DNA of 64,000 nt. Source: Nocardia kruczakiae NBRC 101016. GTDB taxonomy: Bacteria > Actinomycetota > Actinomycetes > Mycobacteriales > Mycobacteriaceae. Every line of letters starts with the position of its first letter. The first letter of the stretch is position 1. Under the pieces are notes generated by a model, which did no database searches, was not told where the DNA came from, and saw only the letters and a list, made by a program, of their open reading frames with translations. The stretch spans positions 62,001-126,000 of the forward strand of contig NZ_BDBL01000028.1 of assembly GCF_001612965.1 (NCBI RefSeq), read 5' to 3'. Of the stretch, positions 26,132-34,266 are shown piece by piece. The position numbers and the translations under genes are program-made.

Positions 26132-26869
26132 TCAGCTCATCGGCATGGTGCCGATCGGGGTCGTCGTCGGAGCCGGGGAGCCACCCGCCGGTTCCACGGT
26201 GACGGCCAGCGCGTCGCCGCCGGAGTAGGTCGCGACCATCGGCGCGGACGAACTCGGCATCGAGTCCATCACCCCGGCCGAGCGCGGCGCGCCGGTGGGC
26301 GGTACCACCCACAGCTGGTACACATGGCCCTGCGGCGCGGGCGGCACGCTCTCGAAAGCCACTGTGGCCGCGCCCATTCCGGTGGACGCGTGCACCATCA
26401 GCACGCCGCCGGTGCGCAGCGGCGCGCTCGCGGTGTGCGCATCCGGCTGTCGCATGATCTGTTCCGCCATCGGCGGATTCGCGGTCTGTCCGGCGTGTTG
26501 CTGGGCGACGATCCCGCCACCGACTCCGGCCGCCACCACTACCGCGGCCGCCGCGGCGAGCCACCGTAGCCGAGTCCTCCTGGACGGCCGGGTGAGCGGG
26601 ACCGCGGCGGAGGGATCGGCGGGCCGCGCCCGGTCGAGCGCGGCGAGTATGCGCGCCTCCAGTTCCGGTGCGGGCTCTTTCGCATCGAGCACCGACAACG
26701 CGCCCATCGTCTCGCGGACGGCGCGGACCACCACCGAGAAGGCGTGGTTCGTATCCGAGTCGGCGGCGGCGACGCGCTGTTCGATCTCGTCGCGCTCGGA
26801 ATCACCGACCGCGTCCAGAGCGTAGGGATAGGCCAGGTCGAGCAGTTCGTGGTCGGATGTGTCAGGCAT
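26132..26869 (-). CDS. rskA: Anti-sigma-K factor RskA
   Basis: 245 residues: a cytoplasmic N-terminal sigma-binding domain (LDLAYPYALDAVGDSERDEI), one membrane segment about 104-122, and an extracellular RskA domain with VYQLWVVPPTGAPRSAGVM. It should hold SigK inactive at the membrane until regulated proteolysis releases it, as described for mycobacterial RskA. ATG 26869 overlaps the end of sigK by eight bases; a TTG at 26878 would add three residues. Coupled translation with sigK keeps the pair in balance. Confidence 0.92.
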   Translation of the reverse strand: MPDTSDHELLDLAYPYALDAVGDSERDEIEQRVAAADSDTNHAFSVVVRAVRETMGALSVLDAKEPAPELEARILAALDRARPADPSAAVPLTRPSRRTRLRWLAAAAAVVVAAGVGGGIVAQQHAGQTANPPMAEQIMRQPDAHTASAPLRTGGVLMVHASTGMGAATVAFESVPPAPQGHVYQLWVVPPTGAPRSAGVMDSMPSSSAPMVATYSGGDALAVTVEPAGGSPAPTTTPIGTMPMS

Positions 26870-27509
26870 GGGAGGCAACCCCTGAGAGGCAGTTCTGGAG
26901 CCGCTTCAGCGCATCCCGGATACGGCTCTTGACGGTGGGGAGCGGTGCGTCGAGATGTTCGGCGACCTCTCGATAGGTGCGGCCGCTGTAATAGGCCAGG
27001 GCGACCGCTTCCCGCTGGGTCGCGGTGAGGGTGTCCAGGCAGTGCAGCACCGCCTGCTCCTCCAGGCGCTGGCCGACCGTCTCCGCGACGGTGTCGTGCT
27101 CACGTCCCAGATGGGCGTGGCCGAAGACGCGATCACGAACCGTCGCCGATTCCTCGGTGCGCACCCGGTCCACAGCGCGCCGATGCGTGAGCATCATCAA
27201 CCAGCCGATGGGGCTGGCCAGTGCGGGGTCGTAGCGTTCGGCGGCGGTCCAGGCCTGCAGGTAGACCTCCTGCGTGACCTCCTCGGCGGCGCTGTGGTTG
27301 CGCAGGATGCGCAATGCCAGGCCGAACACCCGCGCGCTGGTCGCCCGGTAGAACCGCGTGAACGCGTCCCGGTTGCCGGTGGCGGCGGCGGCGAGCAGGG
27401 TGGCCAGCTCACGCTGCGCTTCCGCTCGCTCGCCGCCGCCCGGCGGGCACGACGGGGCCTCGCCGGTGTCGGCCAGGCGGATCGAGGTGAACTCCGGATC
27501 GCCGGTCAT
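26862..27509 (-). CDS. sigK: ECF sigma factor SigK
   Basis: 215 residues with ECF region 2 (FYRATSARVFGLALRILRNH, then EVTQEVYLQAWTAAERYD) and region 4 (LTATQREAVALAYYSGRTYR, then PTVKSRIRDALKRLQ). Cys157 and Cys207 are exactly 50 residues apart, the spacing of the redox cysteines Cys133/Cys183 reported for M. tuberculosis SigK, so redox control of RskA binding is plausible. ATG 27509 is preceded by a SigK-like promoter, suggesting autoregulation. Its product should drive the fasciclin lipoprotein and the molybdopterin protein. Confidence 0.92.
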   Translation of the reverse strand: MTGDPEFTSIRLADTGEAPSCPPGGGERAEAQRELATLLAAAATGNRDAFTRFYRATSARVFGLALRILRNHSAAEEVTQEVYLQAWTAAERYDPALASPIGWLMMLTHRRAVDRVRTEESATVRDRVFGHAHLGREHDTVAETVGQRLEEQAVLHCLDTLTATQREAVALAYYSGRTYREVAEHLDAPLPTVKSRIRDALKRLQNCLSGVASHA

Positions 27510-27536
27510 GAGCGCGTCCCTGCATGCATAGGAAGA

Positions 27537-27564
27537 GTTTCGACATGCCCGGCGTGCCGGATGG
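27537..27564 (-). promoter_or_regulatory. SigK-like promoter of sigK (autoregulation)
   Basis: CCATCC, 16-base spacer, CGAAAC, ending 27 bases before the sigK start. It agrees with the site upstream of the fasciclin gene in the -35 box and spacer. Confidence 0.6.
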
Positions 27565-27622
27565 GTGCGATCGGCGGAAAAGTCTTCACAATCCCTCGAC
27601 GTGCCTCGACGCCGGGAGGCGC

Positions 27623-28270
27623 TCAGGCCGGAGGCATCAGCACGGTGTCGATCATGTACACCGTCGCGTTCGCGGTTTTCACGCCACCGCAGACCACCGA
27701 CGCGTCGCCGACCTTGATCATGTCGCCGGAGCGGGTCACATTCACCATGCCGCCCTCGACCGTCTTGTGCTCGCCGGCGATCGCGTCGGGTGCGATCTGT
27801 CCCGGCACCACGTGATAGGTCAGGATCTCGGTGAGGGTGGCGCTGTCGGTCTTCAGGCTGTCTACCGTGGCCGGCGGCAGTTTCGCGAACGCGTCGTCGG
27901 TGGGCGCGAAGACGGTGAACTGGCCGCCGTTCAGCGTGTCGACCAGGTTGACCTGCGGGTTCAGCTTGCCGGACACGGCCGCGGTGAGTGTGGTGAGCAT
28001 CGGATTGTGCGAGGCGGCGGTCGCCACCGGATCCTGTGCCATCCCCTCGACCGATCCCGAGCCCGAGGGCACCTGCTCGGCATAGGCCTTGCAGCCGGGG
28101 CCGACCAGGCCGGCCATGGCATCGGCGGCCGAACCGCTCGGCGACATCATCATCATCGTCGACGACGATTCCGAACCGGAGTTGTCGTCGGAAGAACAGG
28201 CCGACACTCCCAGCAGGGCCGCGGCCGAAACGAGTGCCGCGGTGAGGACTGCGCGCTGCATACTTTTCAT
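27623..28270 (-). CDS. Fasciclin-domain lipoprotein, MPT83/MPT70-like
   Basis: 215 residues. A signal sequence ends in the lipobox GVSAC (Cys25), followed by a Ser-rich linker with a run of Met, then one fasciclin (FAS1) domain with LVDTLNGGQFTVFAPTDDAF, LTYHVVPGQI and NATVYMIDTVLMPPA. In mycobacteria the homologues MPT70 and MPT83 are the main SigK-dependent surface antigens. It should be a lipid-anchored cell-envelope protein with an adhesion or envelope role. A SigK-like promoter lies 60 bases before ATG 28270. It stands upstream of sigK on the same strand with 113 bases between. Confidence 0.9.
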   Translation of the reverse strand: MKSMQRAVLTAALVSAAALLGVSACSSDDNSGSESSSTMMMMSPSGSAADAMAGLVGPGCKAYAEQVPSGSGSVEGMAQDPVATAASHNPMLTTLTAAVSGKLNPQVNLVDTLNGGQFTVFAPTDDAFAKLPPATVDSLKTDSATLTEILTYHVVPGQIAPDAIAGEHKTVEGGMVNVTRSGDMIKVGDASVVCGGVKTANATVYMIDTVLMPPA

Positions 28271-28330
28271 CGGTTCATCGCTTTCTTCCGGACGACCCCG
28301 CGGTCGCACAGCTCGTTGGTGACGGGACGG

Positions 28331-28358
28331 AATTCGCGCTGCCCGCCACCGCGGATGG
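28331..28358 (-). promoter_or_regulatory. SigK-like promoter of the fasciclin lipoprotein
   Basis: CCATCC, 16-base spacer, CGAATT, 60 bases upstream of the start. From memory it is close to the mycobacterial SigK consensus (CCATCC with a CGAATA-like -10 box), which should be verified. Confidence 0.65.
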
Positions 28359-28425
28359 GACGGATTTCGCACCGGCCCGCTGTGCGGCTGCGAGGCCGCG
28401 AACACGGGTTACTAGGCTGACCGCC

Positions 28426-29025
28426 GTGCTGCTTTCCGATCGCGACATTCGTGCCGAGCTGGCCGCCGGGCGGCTCGGGCTGGAACCGTTCGACGAGAAA
28501 TTGGTTCAGCCGTCGAGCATCGATGTGCGGCTGGATCGAATGTTCCGGGTGTTCAACAACACTCGTTACACCCATATCGATCCCGCGCAACGCCAGGACG
28601 AACTGACCACCCTGGTCGAACCCGGCCAGGGTGAGCCGTTCGTCCTGCATCCGGGCGAATTCGTCCTCGGCTCGACGCTCGAGGTCTGCACCCTGCCCGA
28701 CGATCTGGCCGGACGCCTGGAGGGTAAATCGAGCCTCGGGCGGCTCGGCCTGCTCACCCATTCCACGGCGGGATTCATCGACCCGGGTTTCAGCGGTCAC
28801 ATCACGCTGGAGTTGTCGAATGTGGCGAATCTGCCGATCACGCTGTGGCCGGGAATGAAGATCGGCCAGCTGTGCCTGTTCCGCCTGAGCAGCCCGTCGG
28901 AACACCCGTACGGCAGTGCGGCGGCCGGCTCGAAATATCAGGGCCAGCGGGGACCCACGCCCTCGCGCGCGTATATGAACTTTCCGCTGCCGCAGGATTC
29001 GATTCCGCAGCCCGCGGAGTCCTGA
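28426..29025 (+). CDS. dcd: dCTP deaminase (dUMP-forming type)
   Basis: 199 residues, GTG start. MLLSDRDIRAEL, VQPSSIDVRLDRMFRVFNN, the active-site segment EGKSSLGRLGLLTHSTAGF and the C-terminal SKYQGQRGPTPSRAY match actinobacterial Dcd over nearly the whole length. The M. tuberculosis homologue (Rv0321) is bifunctional, turning dCTP to dUMP directly, and the same is likely here. The protein acts as a cytoplasmic trimer in thymidylate supply. In M. tuberculosis the next gene is udgA; here udgA is 3.8 kb downstream after several inserted genes. Confidence 0.96.
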   Translation: MLLSDRDIRAELAAGRLGLEPFDEKLVQPSSIDVRLDRMFRVFNNTRYTHIDPAQRQDELTTLVEPGQGEPFVLHPGEFVLGSTLEVCTLPDDLAGRLEGKSSLGRLGLLTHSTAGFIDPGFSGHITLELSNVANLPITLWPGMKIGQLCLFRLSSPSEHPYGSAAAGSKYQGQRGPTPSRAYMNFPLPQDSIPQPAES

Positions 29026-29151
29026 ACGAGCGTGCATCCGGCGTCGGCGGAACCGTCAGCGGAATCTCGTCCTCGGCGGGCACGAGCCGCGTACCCGGGT
29101 TAGGTTCGCCGCATGCACCCGCTCTCGCGCGCGTTGGTGGTTGGGCTGGGG

Positions 29152-29229
29152 CCTGAACTTTTCGTGCAAACCTCGCCGGAAATCGGCGAAAACCGTCGGA
29201 ATCGGTGAGGTTTGCACGATTGGTTCAGC
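29152..29229. repeat. 78-bp dispersed hairpin element, copy 1
   Basis: Arms 29153-29174 and 29207-29228 are inverted repeats with core CGTGCAAACCTC / GAGGTTTGCACG, 19 of 22 positions paired, around a 32-base loop. A second copy of equal length lies at 40038-40115. No T-run follows. It sits between the convergent dcd and permease genes. Confidence 0.8.
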
Positions 29230-29275
29230 CATGCCGAACCCGGATCGGCGGGCATGTCGCCGACCGGGCCGGGCG

Positions 29276-30919
29276 TCAGCTCGGCGGCAGCACGTGGGCG
29301 CCCGACTTGTCCGTCGACAGGGCCAATGAGCTGATGTATTGGATTTCGCCCTCCGGCCCGGGGACCGCGGAGGCGATCATGTCGGGCCGTTCGAAGTCCA
29401 TTCCGGTGACGTGGCAGGTGAGGGTCTCGCCGGAGGGGTTGCCGTGTTCGTCGAACATGTCCAGCTCGATTCCGTCGTCGCCGCGGCGCAGGTAGTACTT
29501 GCCCCGGGTGAGGGCGGCGGTGAGCGGGGTCGCGACGAAGGCGATCACGACGGCGACGATCGGCGAATACGGTTTCAACCCGGCACCGAAGACGCCGAAG
29601 AAGGTCATGATCGACAGCACTGCCGACAATCCGAAGCCGACCAGGCCGACGGGATTGAAGTTGTAGAGCATGCCGCGCCGGAATTCGGGCTGTTTGGGCG
29701 AGAGCTTCAGCAGGTACTTGTTGACCGCGATATCGGTTGCGACGGTGACGATCCAGGCGATACCGCAGTTGGCGTAGAAGCCGAGGATGTCGTTGAGGAA
29801 ATCGAACATATTGGCTTCCATCAGGATCAGCGCGATCGCCAGATTCACCCCGAGGAATACCAGCCGGCCCGGATAGGTCTTGGTGACGCGGGTGAACGAG
29901 TTGGTCCACGCCAGCGAGCCCGAATAGGCGTTGGTCACATTGATTTTGATCTGTGAGATGACCACCAGCACCACCGCGAGCGTCATCGCCAGCCAGGACG
30001 GAACCATATCCCGGTAGATCTCCAGGAACTGATGCACCGGCTGATTCGCGATGTCCTGTGCCCCGGGCAGATTCGCGATCAGATAGACGGCGAGGAACAG
30101 GCCGACGACCTGTTTGACGGCGCCGAAGATCACCCAGCCCGGCCCGGCCAGCAGCATCCAGCCCCACCACTTGCGTGCATTCTCCGGGGTTTTCGGCGGC
30201 ATGAACCGCAGATAGTCGATCTGCTCGGCGATCTGGGCGATCAGTGACAGACACACCCCGGCGGCCAGCAGCGCACCGGAAAGGCTCACGCCCGCACCGT
30301 CCTTACCGCCGTAGGCGAAGAACGAGTCGATCGATTCGGGGTGGCGGATCAACAGGAACGCGAACGGCAACACCATCAGCAGCAGCCACAGCGGCGTCGT
30401 CCAGACCTGCAGTTTCGCCAGCGTATTCATGCCGTAGACGACCAGCGGGAAGATCAGCACCGTGGAGAGCAGATAACCCAGCCACAGCGGGATGTGCAGG
30501 CCCAGATTCAGGCCTTGCGCCATGATCGAGCCCTCGGTGGCGAAGAAGATGAAGGTGAACGAGGCGAACACCAGGTTGGTGACCACCGAACCGTAGTAAC
30601 CGAATCCACTGCCGCGGGTGATCAGATCCAGATCGATGTTGTAGCGAGCGGCATAATAGGCCAGCGGAAATCCGGTGATCATGATGATGATCGCGAAGAT
30701 GCCGATGCCCAGCAACGCATTTCCGGTGCCGTTCGCGATGCCGATGTTGGCGCCGATGGAGAAATCCGCGAGATAGGCGATGCCACCCAGCGCGGAGACG
30801 CCGACCACGGCCGGACTCCATTTGCGATAGCTGCGGGGCGCGAAACGCAGCGTGTAGTCCTCGAGGGTTTCCTTCGTCGCGGCGGCAGCGGTCGCCGGAC
30901 GGGTTTGCACATCAACCAC
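29276..30919 (-). CDS. NCS1-family purine/cytosine-type permease
   Basis: 547 residues with about twelve membrane helices. TLEDYTLRFAPRSYRKWSPA at the start, SIGANIGIANGTGNALLGIG in the first helices and FYANCGIAWIVTVATDIAVN further on fit nucleobase:cation symporters of the NCS1 group. The cytoplasmic tail after the last helix is unusually long (about 80 residues) and soluble. Substrate could be cytosine, purines, hydantoin or thiamine precursors; sequence alone does not say. The gene is transcribed alone, with the 78-bp hairpin element downstream and a small palindrome in its upstream region. Confidence 0.85.
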   Translation of the reverse strand: MVDVQTRPATAAAATKETLEDYTLRFAPRSYRKWSPAVVGVSALGGIAYLADFSIGANIGIANGTGNALLGIGIFAIIIMITGFPLAYYAARYNIDLDLITRGSGFGYYGSVVTNLVFASFTFIFFATEGSIMAQGLNLGLHIPLWLGYLLSTVLIFPLVVYGMNTLAKLQVWTTPLWLLLMVLPFAFLLIRHPESIDSFFAYGGKDGAGVSLSGALLAAGVCLSLIAQIAEQIDYLRFMPPKTPENARKWWGWMLLAGPGWVIFGAVKQVVGLFLAVYLIANLPGAQDIANQPVHQFLEIYRDMVPSWLAMTLAVVLVVISQIKINVTNAYSGSLAWTNSFTRVTKTYPGRLVFLGVNLAIALILMEANMFDFLNDILGFYANCGIAWIVTVATDIAVNKYLLKLSPKQPEFRRGMLYNFNPVGLVGFGLSAVLSIMTFFGVFGAGLKPYSPIVAVVIAFVATPLTAALTRGKYYLRRGDDGIELDMFDEHGNPSGETLTCHVTGMDFERPDMIASAVPGPEGEIQYISSLALSTDKSGAHVLPPS

Positions 30920-30998
30920 GATCTACTCCTCATCGTTCCCGCGCTCGGCGCGGCCTTTCGAGGGTGCAGGCCCGATGTGGTGTCCGGTTTGCCGCTCG

Positions 30999-31014
30999 GT
31001 TACCGCCGTGTAAC
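30999..31014. promoter_or_regulatory. Palindrome in a divergent promoter region
   Basis: GTTAC-N6-GTAAC, 80 bases upstream of the NCS1 permease and 44 bases upstream of the M48-like gene. Possible operator for either gene; no regulator gene is adjacent. Confidence 0.3.
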
Positions 31015-31057
31015 GCCCCGCGACGTGCGGCTTTGCGCTCTCCCTTTACCGTGGTGC

Positions 31058-32110
31058 ATGACCTTTGACTCGACAGCGAAGGCGAACGACCCCGGTGCGG
31101 GCGCGGCCATCCGGCCCTCCGCGACCGACCGGATCCGCTCCTGGACGGCGCTGGTGCTGGCCGCCGCGCCCACCGCGGCGATCCTCACGGTGGTGCTCTA
31201 CGGGCTCGGTTTGGCGATGGGCTTCGGCACCCTCGGCATTCTCGCCATCGCGTGGTTGGTGGTGTGTGTTCTCGTCGCGGTGGTGTGCTTCCTGGGCGCC
31301 GAGCGGCGGTGGATGTCGGCGCGCTTCGGGGTGCGCGCGCCCACTTCCGGTGAGCGGCACGCGCTGACGACGGCGTGGGAGCGGGTGGCCCGCCGATCCG
31401 GCATCGCCTCCTCCTCGCATTCGCTGTGGATCCGGGAGAGCGAGCGTGAACTGCTGCTGCCCCGGCGGATGATCGCGGTCCCTTCGGCCGTACTCGGTGC
31501 GCCCCCGCGGGAACTCGAAGCGGTGCTCGCCCGGGAGCTCGGGTATCGGTCCGAGGGGCGGGTGTCGTTGTGCCAGTTCGTGTTCCGGTACTTCAATCTG
31601 CCGCTGGTGTGGCTGGAGCGGGTGTTGCTCTCGGGCCCCGCGGCGGTCGGAGCGTGGCTGACGCGGCGGATGACGCCACCGGCGGCCCGGATCTTCGGTA
31701 TCGGCTGGAGTGCGGTCAGCCGGGTGCTGGTCGCCTGCCCCGCGATCGCGGCCACCACCGTGATCGTGGGGCTACCGGCCGCACTGCTGCTGCGTATCGC
31801 TCCGGAGGTCGCGGCCTGCGCTCTCGTTCCGGTCGTACGCCGCATCGACTATCGGGCCGACCGGGCGGCCGTCGACCTGGGTTACGGGACGGATCTCGGT
31901 GTGGCGCTGCAGGAACGGCGAGCGGAGTCCGGCGACGCGGCGGCGCTGTACGCACTCTCGGTCTCCGCGTACGCGCCGCGCACCGCGGTCGGCGAACGGG
32001 TTCGCCACATCCGCGACCGCATGGACGAGCGGGTGCGCATCGCCGGCTATTCCGGGCCGGTGCTTCCGGAAGGTGGTGCGGCACAAGGTTTTCCTGGAGC
32101 CGATCGGTGA
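31058..32110 (+). CDS. M48 (HtpX-like) membrane protein with lost zinc motif
   Basis: 350 residues with two N-terminal membrane helices (about 30-80) and another near 222-244. The segment LEAVLARELGYRSEGR aligns with the M48 signature LxAVLAHELGH, but the two His zinc ligands are Arg159 and Tyr163; only the Glu is kept. Further on, DYRADRAAVDLGYG matches the family's third-ligand region ExxAD with Asp for Glu. Therefore a pseudo-peptidase is likely, perhaps a binding or chaperone-like membrane protein (inference). ATG 31058 is used; no clear Shine-Dalgarno sequence. It stands convergent to the YdcF-type gene 18 bases on. Confidence 0.7.
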   Translation: MTFDSTAKANDPGAGAAIRPSATDRIRSWTALVLAAAPTAAILTVVLYGLGLAMGFGTLGILAIAWLVVCVLVAVVCFLGAERRWMSARFGVRAPTSGERHALTTAWERVARRSGIASSSHSLWIRESERELLLPRRMIAVPSAVLGAPPRELEAVLARELGYRSEGRVSLCQFVFRYFNLPLVWLERVLLSGPAAVGAWLTRRMTPPAARIFGIGWSAVSRVLVACPAIAATTVIVGLPAALLLRIAPEVAACALVPVVRRIDYRADRAAVDLGYGTDLGVALQERRAESGDAAALYALSVSAYAPRTAVGERVRHIRDRMDERVRIAGYSGPVLPEGGAAQGFPGADR

Positions 32111-32128
32111 GGTGGCGGATCGGCCGGT

Positions 32129-32665
32129 TCAGCAGTCCTCGAAGGCGGCTTTGAGGTATCCCGAGGACTGATACAGGTACTGGTAGGCCCACCGTGCCAC
32201 CCCGATGTGTGGCCGCGCGTCGACGAGCAGGATCTCACCGCTCCAGCACTTTCCGAGCACATACCGGGCGCGGGAGATGTGCGGAGTGAAGGTCACCACG
32301 ATCACGCGCCGCCAGTTCTCCCGTGCCGCGCGGGCGGCCAGTTCGCGTCCTTCGCCGCGCGTGGTGCGTGGCTCGGGATCGAAACAGCTCACGCGGAAGC
32401 TGTATCCGCCGTGACAGATTCGATTGATCAGCGGGGAGTGGTCGTAGGGATCGGAGAACACCACCTGCGGGGCGTAACCGTCGTGGGCCAGGCGCAGCGC
32501 CAGCTCCTCGCGGCCGTCGTGGGCGCCGCCGAGGACCAGGATGGCATCGGCCGGGCGCGGTGCGTCGGTGCGCGGGCGCACGTACACCGGCCACAGCGCC
32601 GCCACCGCGACGGCGAGCACGAGCACCACCCCCACCGCACCGCGCACCCACCACCGTTTTCGCAC
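32129..32665 (-). CDS. YdcF/SanA-like (DUF218) membrane-anchored protein
   Basis: 178 residues: one N-terminal membrane anchor (WWVRGAVGVVLVLAVAVAAL) then a DUF218 domain with DAILVLGGAHDGREELALRL, VIVVTFTPHISRARYVLGKC and a C-terminal YLYQSSGYLKAAFEDC. DUF218 proteins include ElyC/SanA/YdcF, tied to envelope polysaccharide or vancomycin-barrier functions, with unknown chemistry. GTG 32665 is chosen because earlier codons are low-complexity. The gene faces away from udgA, about 125 bases upstream. Several Cys residues suggest an extracytoplasmic disulfide. Confidence 0.8.
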   Translation of the reverse strand: MRKRWWVRGAVGVVLVLAVAVAALWPVYVRPRTDAPRPADAILVLGGAHDGREELALRLAHDGYAPQVVFSDPYDHSPLINRICHGGYSFRVSCFDPEPRTTRGEGRELAARAARENWRRVIVVTFTPHISRARYVLGKCWSGEILLVDARPHIGVARWAYQYLYQSSGYLKAAFEDC

Positions 32666-32789
32666 TCTGCGATGGTAGGTGGTCGGCGAATACGCTGATC
32701 GGCGGCGGTTTCTCTCTGTACACCCACTGTTGCCTGCGCCCTCGCCTCGTGGACGCGGACCGGCCATACCCGCCGCGTATCAATCGACT

Positions 32790-34112
32790 ATGCGTCTGAC
32801 GGTATTCGGGACCGGATATCTGGGAGCCACCCATGCCGCCTGCATGGCCGAGCTCGGTCACGAGGTGCTGGGGGTCGATATCGACCCCGGCAAGGTGGCC
32901 AAATTGTCCGACGGCGTCGTGCCGTTCTACGAACCCGGCCTGGAAGCGGTGCTGCGCCGCAACCTCGACGCCGGGCGACTGCGCTTCACCACCTCCTACG
33001 AGGAGGCGGCCGCGCACGCCGACGCCCACTTCCTCGGCGTCGGCACCCCGCAGAAGAAGGGGGAATACGGCGCGGACCTGAAATACGTCCACGCCGTGGC
33101 CGATTCGCTGGCGCCGCTGCTGGAGCGGCCGTCGGTGCTGATCGGCAAGTCGACGGTGCCCGTCGGCACGGCCGCGGAACTGGGCCGCCGGATGCGAGCC
33201 CGCGCCCGCACCGACGTCGAGGTCGCCTGGAATCCGGAATTCCTGCGGGAGGGGTTCGCGGTGCGCGACACGCTGCGGCCCGACCGGCTGGTCCTCGGGG
33301 TCGACGGCGAACGCGAGCGCGCCGACTGGGTGCGCGCGCAGGTGCGCGAGATCTACGCCGACCTGATCGCGGCGCAGGTGCCGTTCCTGCTCACCGATCT
33401 GGCCACCGCGGAGCTGGTGAAGGTATCGGCCAACGCGTTCCTGGCCACCAAGATCTCGTTCATCAACGCCGTCTCCGAGGTCTGCGAGGCCACGGGGGCC
33501 GATGTCACGATGCTGGCCGACGCGCTGGGCCACGACGCCCGCATCGGCCGGCGATTCCTCAACGCCGGGCTGGGGTTCGGCGGTGGCTGTCTGCCCAAGG
33601 ACATTCGCGCGTTCATGGCCCGCGCGGGGGAGCTCGGCGCCGATCACGCGGTCGCGTTCCTGCGTGAGGTCGACAACATCAATATGCGCCGGCGTACCAA
33701 GGTGGTCGATATGGCGGCCAAGGCGTGCGGCGGTTCGCTGCTGGGCGCCAACGTGGCGGTGCTGGGCGCGGCCTTCAAACCGGAATCCGACGATGTGCGC
33801 GATTCGCCCGCGCTGAACGTGGCCGGAATGATCCAGCTGCACGGCGCGGTGGTCACGGTCTACGACCCGAAAGCGCTGGAGAACTCCCGCCGCGTCTTTC
33901 CGACGCTGAACTACGCGACCTCGGTGGCGGAGGCGTGTGATCGGGCGGATGTGGTGCTGGTTCTCACGGAATGGGACGAGTTCACCGCACTCTCGCCGCG
34001 CGACCTCGAGCCGGTGGTGCGCGGGCGTTCCATCATCGACGGGCGCAACTGTCTCGAGCGCGCCGCGTGGACCGCCGCGGGATGGGTGTACGCGGGACTC
34101 GGCACGTCGTAG
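32790..34112 (+). CDS. udgA: UDP-glucose 6-dehydrogenase
   Basis: 440 residues. The N-terminal Rossmann fold MRLTVFGTGYLGATHAACMA, the middle segment with NAFLATKISFINAVSEVCEA, and the catalytic Cys267 in GLGFGGGCLPKDIRAF are all present, as is the C-terminal UDP-binding domain with AFKPESDDVRDSPALNV. It oxidises UDP-glucose to UDP-glucuronate using two NAD+, giving precursors for cell-wall or capsular polysaccharides. M. tuberculosis udgA (Rv0322) follows dcd directly. Transcribed alone here; no clear regulatory signal. Confidence 0.94.
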   Translation: MRLTVFGTGYLGATHAACMAELGHEVLGVDIDPGKVAKLSDGVVPFYEPGLEAVLRRNLDAGRLRFTTSYEEAAAHADAHFLGVGTPQKKGEYGADLKYVHAVADSLAPLLERPSVLIGKSTVPVGTAAELGRRMRARARTDVEVAWNPEFLREGFAVRDTLRPDRLVLGVDGERERADWVRAQVREIYADLIAAQVPFLLTDLATAELVKVSANAFLATKISFINAVSEVCEATGADVTMLADALGHDARIGRRFLNAGLGFGGGCLPKDIRAFMARAGELGADHAVAFLREVDNINMRRRTKVVDMAAKACGGSLLGANVAVLGAAFKPESDDVRDSPALNVAGMIQLHGAVVTVYDPKALENSRRVFPTLNYATSVAEACDRADVVLVLTEWDEFTALSPRDLEPVVRGRSIIDGRNCLERAAWTAAGWVYAGLGTS

Positions 34113-34266
34113 TGTGGCGGGAGCCAGGTAGAGTGGCGGCGCCCTGCGGCATGCGCATCGGGCTCGTTCACGGCGGCCTGGGGACGCTCGCACGGCCCAG
34201 CGCGGGCCGGCGGGGGCGGTGGCCGGGGCGTACCGGTCGTGAAGCGTGAAACGAGATGGGCGGCAG

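Noticed and set aside
29152..29229. Hairpin as an ordinary intrinsic terminator
   Set aside because: The loop is 32 bases, there is no T-run, and an inverted second copy exists 11 kb away; a dispersed element fits better.
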